A stretch of DNA of 64,000 nucleotides from Neptunicella sp048268085 (GTDB taxonomy: Bacteria > Pseudomonadota > Gammaproteobacteria > Enterobacterales > Alteromonadaceae). The position numbers and the translations under genes were made by a program. The notes beneath the pieces were generated by a model that was not told the origin of the DNA, made no database searches, and was given only the letters and a program-made list of their open reading frames with translations. The stretch's first letter is position 1. Every line of letters starts with the position of its first letter. Below, piece by piece: positions 33,993 through 40,361 of this stretch. The stretch is taken from positions 1 through 64,000 of the forward strand of contig NZ_JBLWWF010000003.1 of the NCBI RefSeq assembly GCF_048268085.1. Reading direction: 5' to 3'.

Positions 33993-34948
33993 CTTTCGGA
34001 GTAAGCAACTTGATTGCGGCCGCGCTTTTTGGCTAGATAAACGGCATCATCAGCTTGTTTGATAAACGTCGCAATATCTTGCCCATCAACCAGCCCGGCA
34101 ATGCCGATGCTGCAAGTGAGGTTGACGTCGATGGACAGTTTTAGTCCGGCAATATTAGTGCGTATACGTTCGGCTAATTCATAGGCTTGCTGTTGATCCA
34201 CTTCACATAAAACAATCAGGAATTCTTCACCACCATAACGCCCAACATAATCGGTTTGGCGACAGGTAGTTAAGATGTTTTGCGCAATTTGAACCAGAAT
34301 CTCATCGCCAACCTGATGACCATGGTTGTCGTTAATGTGTTTAAAAAAATCTACATCCAGCATTAGGATGGAGCAACTGCGTTGATAGCGTTTGCAGCGT
34401 TCCATTTCTCTTTGCAGGTCAGACATAATGGCACGCCGGTTGCTGATGTTGGTTAATGGATCAGTGTGAGCCTGAATACGTAATTCTTGAGTACGCTCTT
34501 CTATTTTAGTTTCCAGCGTCGCGTTGATTTCGCGCAGTTCCTGTTGGGCTGCGACAAGTTCGGCATTACGTTGGGATAACATGGCTGCACTCGGCAGCTG
34601 CAATATTTTGGGAGTGAGCTTCCATAACACAATGGCGGTGGTCATCGAGATGAGGCCGGTGAAAAGTTTCACTATGCCTTCGAGATAATAATAACCATGC
34701 CAAATATTGATTAAGCCGAATACATGCGTAATACCGCAAAAACCGATGAACCCGGCGAACATTAGGAAAAGCCGGTCAAATTTTAAATCGTCGCGTTTAC
34801 GTACCAAATGGATTAAGGCAATCGGAATGAGGGCATAGGCAATGGCGGTAAGTAAGTCTCCGCCGACATGCAGGAATAACAGATCCCAACGCCATAATAA
34901 ACAATGGCCATGTGGCATAAAACTACCATCGAACAGATCACTAAGCAT
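33989..34948 (-). CDS. Diguanylate cyclase with ethylene-receptor-like (ETR1-type) membrane domain
   Basis: It makes cyclic di-GMP through a C-terminal GGDEF domain: active site RYGGEEF, with an RxxD (RQTD) product-inhibition site five residues before it. The N-terminal three-span domain matches plant ETR1. Asp31, Tyr38, Ile41, Pro42, Ile68, Cys71 and His75 correspond one for one to ETR1 D25, Y32, I35, P36, I62, C65 and H69. A coiled coil (about residues 115-155) links the two. Start is the ATG at 34948, with AAGGAT 7 bases upstream; a longer reading from 34987 lacks this. The protein has 319 residues. Confidence 0.93.
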   Translation of the reverse strand: MLSDLFDGSFMPHGHCLLWRWDLLFLHVGGDLLTAIAYALIPIALIHLVRKRDDLKFDRLFLMFAGFIGFCGITHVFGLINIWHGYYYLEGIVKLFTGLISMTTAIVLWKLTPKILQLPSAAMLSQRNAELVAAQQELREINATLETKIEERTQELRIQAHTDPLTNISNRRAIMSDLQREMERCKRYQRSCSILMLDVDFFKHINDNHGHQVGDEILVQIAQNILTTCRQTDYVGRYGGEEFLIVLCEVDQQQAYELAERIRTNIAGLKLSIDVNLTCSIGIAGLVDGQDIATFIKQADDAVYLAKKRGRNQVAYSES

Positions 34949-35331
34949 TTTATTATCCTTTTTAATGCTGAAACAACTGTTAAACAAGGCGTTTAGCCCA
35001 TGGGGGGTGACCTTGCGCCTTTCAACGGCCCCTCACTTCAAGAATTGTTTAAAAATGTTTGAGAGTCAATTATTTAATCCGGCTATTTGGCAGGAAAGGG
35101 ATGATAAATCGCGCTGAATAAGCGATACTGAAATCGTTAACTCCTAGCCTTTTTAGCTAAATTTGGTGTTGTTTTAAATTGATCAAACAAGCTGAACTGG
35201 CCGCCATAAAGATGAATGGATCCTGTTTACGATTATTCGACTGATGGCCGGGCTGCAAGAGAAATCGACCAGCTTCCCGATATGCGTAACAAACGTTAAG
35301 CATTGACTTTGGAAAGGATGAAAATAGTACT
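34949..35331. other. 383-bp intergenic region, no clear gene
   Basis: This gap separates the divergent cyclase gene and moaA, so it must hold both promoters, but I see no convincing consensus element. A 27-codon reading frame at 35216-35299 (MDPVYDYSTDGRAAREIDQL continuing to a stop) looks faintly protein-like, possibly a relic. It lacks a ribosome site. I could not fold a molybdenum-cofactor riboswitch here by eye. Confidence 0.4.
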
Positions 35332-36300
35332 ATGTTAGAAGATAAGCTGGGGCGACGCTTTCATTATTTGCGCCTGTCCATAACCGATGTATGCAACTTC
35401 AGTTGCAACTACTGTCTGCCCGATGGCTATCAGTGTGATAGTTCCCGCGATTTTTTAAATCTGGATGAAATTCGTCATATCACTAGCGCTTTTGCGCAGT
35501 TAGGCACAAGTAAAATACGCATTACTGGCGGTGAACCGGCTTTGCGTAAAGATCTTACCGAAATTATCGCTATTTGTGCCCAAACTCCGGGGATTGAACA
35601 AGTGGCGATTACCACTAATGGTTTTCGATTAGAACGGGATATAGACGCTTGGTGCAAGGCGGGCTTGACCGCGCTAAATGTTAGTATCGATAGTTTGGAT
35701 CCGCGCCAGTTTGCTGATATTACCGGGCAAAATAAGCTGACAACGATTTTACAAGGCGTCGAAAAAGCGGTTAAGGCGGGAATTAAAGTTAAAATTAATG
35801 CGGTGTTGTTAAAACCCTATAGCACCAATCAATTAGCGCGTTTTCTGGAATGGATTAAGCAACAGCCGGTTACATTGCGTTTTATCGAGCTAATGCAAAC
35901 CGGTGATAATCAGGATTTTTTCCGCGCTAATCATTTATCTGGAGAACCGATTAAACAGCAGTTATTGCAACAAGGATGGAGTCAAATTATTCGTGATAAG
36001 GCTGCCGGTCCTGCGCAGGAATTTATGCATCCGGATTATGTTGGCCGAATTGGTTTAATCATGCCTTATAGCAAAGATTTTTGTGCCAGTTGCAACCGGC
36101 TACGAATTTCTTCTACCGGCAAATTACATTTATGTTTGTTTGCTGAGCAAGGATTGGAATTACGTCCGCTTATCCAGTTAGGTGATCAGCAAGCATTACA
36201 AAATGAATTGGTTAATTTGTTGGGTAATAAACAGGCTACTCACTGGTTACAAGACGGATATACCGGGGCAACGAAAAATCTAGCCATGCTAGGTGGATGA
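35332..36300 (+). CDS. moaA: GTP 3',8-cyclase (molybdenum cofactor biosynthesis protein A)
   Basis: A radical SAM enzyme that begins molybdopterin synthesis from GTP. The 322 residues contain the N-terminal cluster CNFSCNYC, the SAM motif ITGGEP, the second cluster FCASCNRLRISSTGKLHLC and the functionally required C-terminal double glycine (AMLGG). GGAAAGGATG upstream supports the ATG at 35332. mobA follows after 36 bases. Molybdenum cofactor would serve nitrate reductase, which fits the nearby nitrite reductase cluster. Confidence 0.96.
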   Translation: MLEDKLGRRFHYLRLSITDVCNFSCNYCLPDGYQCDSSRDFLNLDEIRHITSAFAQLGTSKIRITGGEPALRKDLTEIIAICAQTPGIEQVAITTNGFRLERDIDAWCKAGLTALNVSIDSLDPRQFADITGQNKLTTILQGVEKAVKAGIKVKINAVLLKPYSTNQLARFLEWIKQQPVTLRFIELMQTGDNQDFFRANHLSGEPIKQQLLQQGWSQIIRDKAAGPAQEFMHPDYVGRIGLIMPYSKDFCASCNRLRISSTGKLHLCLFAEQGLELRPLIQLGDQQALQNELVNLLGNKQATHWLQDGYTGATKNLAMLGG

Positions 36301-36336
36301 AGCAACAGTAATCGGATAAGCAAGGTGGGTCTTTAA

Positions 36337-36867
36337 TTGAACATTGCTGGAGTGGTTCTGGCCGGTGGCTTGTCCCGCCGAATGGGACAGGATAAAGCCA
36401 ATATGGATTGGCATGGTCAAAGTTTATTAGCCCGAGCGCAACAGCTATTGATTGGCTGTGAGGTTGAATCCGTATTGGTCAGCCGCAACCAACCGGGTTT
36501 TATTGGTGATATTTATCCTCAATCTGGCCCCTTGGGCGGGATACATGCGGTAATGAGTCAGCACCGCTTTGACGGATATTTGTTTGTGCCGGTGGATATG
36601 CCACTATTGACTGAAAACCTGATGATTACGCTACTAAAAACGGGGATGTCGTCACAGAATATCTGTTGTTACCAGGCGAGTTGTTTACCTATTTTTATCC
36701 CTTATTCAACGACCGTGGTGAGCTTTATTCAGCAACAGTTGCAAAACGACGGTAAACGTTCCATTACCTATATGCTTGAACAATTTGAGCATCATAAATT
36801 GCCCTGTGCTGTTCCGGAAAAATTTAAAAACTTAAATAGTATGGAAGACTGGCATCAGTTGATTTAA
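36337..36867 (+). CDS. mobA: Molybdenum cofactor guanylyltransferase
   Basis: It attaches GMP to Mo-molybdopterin to give the bis-MGD cofactor used by bacterial nitrate reductases. The 176 residues begin with the nucleotide-binding motif VVLAGGLSRRMGQDK. Also visible are SGPLGGIHAVM and VPVDMPLL, the metal-binding DMP. Start is TTG at 36337 with AGGTGG about 10 bases before it; no ATG would preserve the first strand. It likely shares a transcript with moaA. Confidence 0.93.
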   Translation: MNIAGVVLAGGLSRRMGQDKANMDWHGQSLLARAQQLLIGCEVESVLVSRNQPGFIGDIYPQSGPLGGIHAVMSQHRFDGYLFVPVDMPLLTENLMITLLKTGMSSQNICCYQASCLPIFIPYSTTVVSFIQQQLQNDGKRSITYMLEQFEHHKLPCAVPEKFKNLNSMEDWHQLI

Positions 36868-36888
36868 CTATGCTGATATTAGCTTACT

Positions 36889-36910
36889 GCCTCACCCCAA
36901 TTGGTGAGGC
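36889..36910. terminator. Hairpin between convergent mobA and HAAS protein gene
   Basis: GCCTCACC (36889-36896) pairs with GGTGAGGC (36903-36910) around a 6-base loop, halfway between two converging stop codons. GACTTTTT follows on the plus side after 8 bases. It probably works in both directions. Confidence 0.6.
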
Positions 36911-36924
36911 CACGGGCTGACTTT

Positions 36925-37878
36925 TTATGTTAACTGACGGAATTTTCTGATTTTGAATCCAATATCAACTAGAAAAATAAATCCTAATATAAAGATAAAA
37001 TTTTGCCACCAGTTGTCGGGAAATACCGTTTTAAACAGATTGGTATTGTCTTGAGCTCCCCAGTAAACATCAATGGGGTTGTTTAACTGGAACATGGTGA
37101 TTAATAGCACAAACGATATGGCGTAAATTAGCCAATCCGCAATGATTTTGCGTCGGGTCCAGTAGGGAGCCATCAATTTACTTAGGCTGAACAAGACCGA
37201 TAATGCCATCACCACGTTAATCCAGGGTAACAGTGATAAAAGTTGCTCACTAACATGAATTGTCAGGCGCGCAGGCTCGCCATGATCATAGGGGCCAAAG
37301 AGTTGGTTAATAAATCCGATAAAGAGTAATTGGAATATTAACTCGACAGCACTCTCAAACAGACTGATTTGCTCGCCTGAATGGGTCACATTAGGTAATT
37401 GGCGGGGATGCCAGCCTTTAATGAAAGCTTTGCGGGACATGGTTTCTCCAATTAGATAGAAACTTATCGTGACCCAGGCGAAACCTTGCAGCCCGGCTTC
37501 AAACAGATTGCCGACTAATTGAATTGATGCACCAACATAGCTGGGTGCTGTTTGATCAAACAGGTCAAGTAAGGTACCACTAGACTGAACAATAAAAATA
37601 ATCAGAAACACCCATTTCAATACCTGTAAATAGACCGGAAAAAGTTCTGCGCTGACTAACGTTCTGCCCGGTTGATAGGAAGCGGCAACTGACATTGGAT
37701 GGCCTCTTTCGAGCAATATTAGCTGGACTTCTTCATCGGTTAGCGAGCGCCCCAATTGTTCCGATTGCTCATCACATTGATCCTGTAGGCTTGAATACAG
37801 TTCGTTCCCTATATCTTCTTTGAGTTTATTGGGTAAATAGGTTTTGACTGCGCTGACATAACGTTTTAACCAGTTCAT
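36925..37878 (-). CDS. HAAS-domain multi-span membrane protein (PadR partner)
   Basis: The 317-residue protein starts with a helical HAAS-like domain (WLKRYVSAVKTYLPNK, then SLTDEEVQLILLERGHPMSVAASYQPGR), followed by about six membrane spans. HAAS domains are typically encoded with PadR regulators. Here the PadR gene is immediately upstream (2 bases between them), so the pair is one operon. The transport or sensory role is unknown. Its hydrophobic segments end with FIFILGFIFLVDIGFKIRKF. Confidence 0.82.
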   Translation of the reverse strand: MNWLKRYVSAVKTYLPNKLKEDIGNELYSSLQDQCDEQSEQLGRSLTDEEVQLILLERGHPMSVAASYQPGRTLVSAELFPVYLQVLKWVFLIIFIVQSSGTLLDLFDQTAPSYVGASIQLVGNLFEAGLQGFAWVTISFYLIGETMSRKAFIKGWHPRQLPNVTHSGEQISLFESAVELIFQLLFIGFINQLFGPYDHGEPARLTIHVSEQLLSLLPWINVVMALSVLFSLSKLMAPYWTRRKIIADWLIYAISFVLLITMFQLNNPIDVYWGAQDNTNLFKTVFPDNWWQNFIFILGFIFLVDIGFKIRKFRQLT

Positions 37879-37880
37879 TA

Positions 37881-38216
37881 TTAGTTCTCCATTAATTTAA
37901 GCATGGCGTTGTTTAGGTTGTGCCATTCATTGGTCATTTGTTGCAAGGCGTCGAGTCCGTCAGGTGAGGTTTGATAAAAGCGTCGTTTACGGCCTTGTTC
38001 CTCGCGCCAATGGCTGTGCAATAAGCCTTGGTCTTCAAGGCGACGCAGCAACGGATAAAGGGTGCCTTCATCAATCTCCAATCCAACAGTGGCCAGTTTT
38101 TTACGCAACGAATAGCCGTAATGTTCCTGCTTTAGTGACGATAGCGCGGTTAAAATCAGCACACCGCGGCGCAATTCCATGGTTAATTTGTTTAGTCTTT
38201 CAGGATCTATCGGCAT
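37881..38216 (-). CDS. PadR family transcriptional regulator
   Basis: A 111-residue winged-helix repressor: RRGVLILTALSSLKQEHYGYSLRKKL, then DEGTLYPLLRRLEDQGLLHSHW (the recognition helix and wing) and the Lys/Arg-rich RKRRFYQTSPDG. The C-terminal dimerisation helix is short, as in the small PadR-s2 group. It heads the operon with the HAAS membrane protein. An inverted repeat directly upstream of the start is the probable autoregulatory operator. Confidence 0.93.
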   Translation of the reverse strand: MPIDPERLNKLTMELRRGVLILTALSSLKQEHYGYSLRKKLATVGLEIDEGTLYPLLRRLEDQGLLHSHWREEQGRKRRFYQTSPDGLDALQQMTNEWHNLNNAMLKLMEN

Positions 38217-38227
38217 GATGAGTCTTA

Positions 38228-38267
38228 TACTGTGTATTGCATAGTATACACTGTATGTTACACAGTA
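38228..38267. promoter_or_regulatory. Candidate PadR operator
   Basis: TACTGTG (38228-38234) and CACAGTA (38261-38267) form an inverted repeat spaced by 26 bases. The interior holds further TGTAT/GTATAC symmetry. It begins 12 bp upstream of the padR ATG (38216) and covers the expected promoter of the padR-HAAS operon, while also lying upstream of rbsK. Confidence 0.5.
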
Positions 38268-38364
38268 ACAGGATGCAAATTATTTTTTAGTTGTTTAAGA
38301 TAAATACAAGCTTTCCGCGCACTGTGCGGTAGACTTGCTGAGTTAACATAAAATCAGGAATGTT

Positions 38365-39261
38365 ATGGCAATTATTAATTTAGGTTCGATCAATATTGAT
38401 CATGTCTATCAGGTCGAACATTTTGTAAAACCCGGAGAAACCTTGGCGTCTAGCGCCTATCAACGTGTACTGGGTGGTAAAGGAGCGAATCAGTCTATTG
38501 CTTTGGCAAAGGCTGGGGCCAAGGTTAAGCATATTGGCGCATTACATCATTCGGATCAGGATTTTAAACAGCAAATGAATGATTATGCGGTTGATTGTGA
38601 TGCAATTAAAATGACCGACGAACCATCAGGTCATGCCATTATTCAGGTGGTCCCCAGTGGTGAGAATGCCATTGTGCTATTCGGTGGAGCCAATCAAATT
38701 ATCAACCAGCAAGATATTCAACAGGTTGTGGATGAGGCTGATAGTAATGACTGGTTTCTGACCCAGAATGAAACCACCTTAGTGCCACAAGCGTTGCAAA
38801 TGGCCAGGCAAAAGGGACTTTCCGTCGCTTATAACCCAGCTCCGATTACCGATGTCATTCAACAGGTTAAACCTGATTGGGTGGACTTGTTAATTGTTAA
38901 TCAGACTGAAGCCCAAGCGGTGAGTGGGTGTGATGAACTTGAAGCACAAATACATTTCTTTCAGAACCAATGGCCAAATAGCCAAGTGTTGTTAACCTTG
39001 GGGCAGTCAGGAGCCAAATTGATTACCTCAAACCGCATATTAAGTGTGGATGCATACGCGGTAAATGCGATTGATACCACGGCAGCGGGGGATACTTTTA
39101 TCGGCTATTTTATTGCTGCCTATGGGCAGGGAATGGAAGCGGGACAAGCAATGCAACAGGCTAGTGCCGCTGCTGCGTTAGCGGTACAAAAAGCCGGTGC
39201 AGCTCCTTCTATTCCGTTGTTGCTCGATGTACAAAATTTTATTAAGGAGAATTATAAGTGA
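38365..39261 (+). CDS. rbsK: Ribokinase (PfkB family sugar kinase)
   Basis: It phosphorylates D-ribose to ribose-5-phosphate using ATP. The 298 residues show INLGSINIDHVYQV, the GGKGANQSIALAKAG signature of ribokinases and the catalytic-base loop NAIDTTAAGDTFIG. The stop overlaps the GTG start of the nucleoside hydrolase by 4 bases, so the enzyme most likely recycles ribose released from nucleosides. No ribose transporter is present here. AGGAA precedes the ATG. Confidence 0.9.
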   Translation: MAIINLGSINIDHVYQVEHFVKPGETLASSAYQRVLGGKGANQSIALAKAGAKVKHIGALHHSDQDFKQQMNDYAVDCDAIKMTDEPSGHAIIQVVPSGENAIVLFGGANQIINQQDIQQVVDEADSNDWFLTQNETTLVPQALQMARQKGLSVAYNPAPITDVIQQVKPDWVDLLIVNQTEAQAVSGCDELEAQIHFFQNQWPNSQVLLTLGQSGAKLITSNRILSVDAYAVNAIDTTAAGDTFIGYFIAAYGQGMEAGQAMQQASAAAALAVQKAGAAPSIPLLLDVQNFIKENYK

Positions 39262-40202
39262 GTGAAAAAATAATTATTGATACGGATCCGGGCATTGATG
39301 ATGCGATGGCGATCTTTTTTGCATTCCAGTCACCCAAATTTGACGTGCTGGGCTTAACCACGGTTTTTGGTAATGTGCCAGTGGATATGTCGGCAAACAA
39401 TGCACTAATTTTATGTGAGCTGGCAGGCAAGACCGATGTTCCAGTCACTTTGGGAATGTCACGTCCCTGGTTCGGGCGTCCTTCGACTTATGCCCATTTT
39501 GTGCACGGAAATGATGGGTTTGGTGATATTAATCATCCACCTGCCAAAGGAAAACTGGATCCGCGCAGTTCAGCCCAATTTATTGTGGATATGGTCAACC
39601 AATATCCGGGTGAAGTATCTTTGGTGCCCATTGGACCACTGACCAATATTGCCGCGGCTTTGCGACTTGATCCCACCTTACCAAGCAAAGTTAAACAAGT
39701 GGTATTGATGGGCGGAACAGCTCGAGCGCCGGGTAATGTGAACCCAGTGGCAGAAGCGAATATCTGGAATGACCCTTATGCAGCACAAATCGTTTTTGCT
39801 GCTGAGTGGCCGTTGACCATGATTGGTTTAGATATCACTGATACCTTGCGTTTCAATCAGGATTTTCTGGATGCTTTGGAGCAGGGTAATTCCGTTCTGG
39901 GCGGTTTTGTGAATAAAATCTCCCAGTTTTACATGGATTTTTACTCGCAAGGTCAAGCACAGCGAGAATGCCGTTTTCACGATGTAATTACCTTGGCCTA
40001 CATACTACATCCTGAATGGTTTGAAGTAGAACAATGCAAGGTGATGGTTTCAACTGACGAATTGACTCGTGGTCAGACAGTATGTTGTCCAAAAGGCAAA
40101 GGCATCAGTGAACCTTGGACATCAGGGCCATACGCTAATGTCGCTCTGAAAGTCGATGAAGACAAGGTTAATCAGTTATATAAAACCGTATACGCACTTT
40201 AA
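39258..40202 (+). CDS. Inosine-uridine preferring nucleoside hydrolase
   Basis: It hydrolyses nucleosides to base and ribose. The 314 residues begin with the calcium-binding signature IIIDTDPGIDDAMAIFFA. They continue with VFGNVPVDMSANNALIL, HGNDGFGD, VSLVPIGPLTNIAAALR and the late FHDVITLAY. Substrate class (RihA, RihB or RihC type) is not settled, so no symbol is given. The start is GTG at 39258 with AAGGAGA 9 bases before it, overlapping rbsK. Together with rbsK and PpnP it points to nucleoside salvage. Confidence 0.92.
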   Translation: MSEKIIIDTDPGIDDAMAIFFAFQSPKFDVLGLTTVFGNVPVDMSANNALILCELAGKTDVPVTLGMSRPWFGRPSTYAHFVHGNDGFGDINHPPAKGKLDPRSSAQFIVDMVNQYPGEVSLVPIGPLTNIAAALRLDPTLPSKVKQVVLMGGTARAPGNVNPVAEANIWNDPYAAQIVFAAEWPLTMIGLDITDTLRFNQDFLDALEQGNSVLGGFVNKISQFYMDFYSQGQAQRECRFHDVITLAYILHPEWFEVEQCKVMVSTDELTRGQTVCCPKGKGISEPWTSGPYANVALKVDEDKVNQLYKTVYAL

Positions 40203-40235
40203 CTGATTATTGACAGCTAAGTTCTGCCGAGTTCA

Positions 40236-40272
40236 CAATCTTCCGTTGGTAGGAGTATTTGGCGGAAGATTG
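40236..40272 (+). terminator. Inverted repeat after nucleoside hydrolase gene
   Basis: CAATCTTCCG (40236-40245) pairs perfectly with CGGAAGATTG (40263-40272) across a 17-base loop, 34 bases after the stop. No T run follows, so a 3'-end stabilising hairpin is as likely as termination. Confidence 0.45.
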
Positions 40273-40310
40273 AATAGATAATCGACATATTGATTGTTGT
40301 AGGTATTAAA

Positions 40311-40342
40311 AAGGGACTCACATATATGATATGGAGTCCCTT
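40311..40342 (-). terminator. Intrinsic terminator of the PrsT-like gene
   Basis: AAGGGACTC (40311-40319) and GAGTCCCTT (40334-40342) form a 9-bp stem, and CATAT/ATATG can extend it inward. On the minus strand the stem runs into CCCTTTTTAATA, a proper T tract, 20 bases after the TPR gene stop. Confidence 0.8.
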
Positions 40343-40361
40343 GTTCGTTTCTGAGCTGGTT

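Noticed and set aside
35216..35299. 27-codon frame before moaA as a gene or leader peptide
   Set aside because: No ribosome site and no codon pattern of attenuation; at most a relic, so only mentioned in the intergenic entry.
34949..35331. Molybdenum-cofactor riboswitch upstream of moaA
   Set aside because: I could not find the conserved stems by eye; a covariance-model search would be needed.
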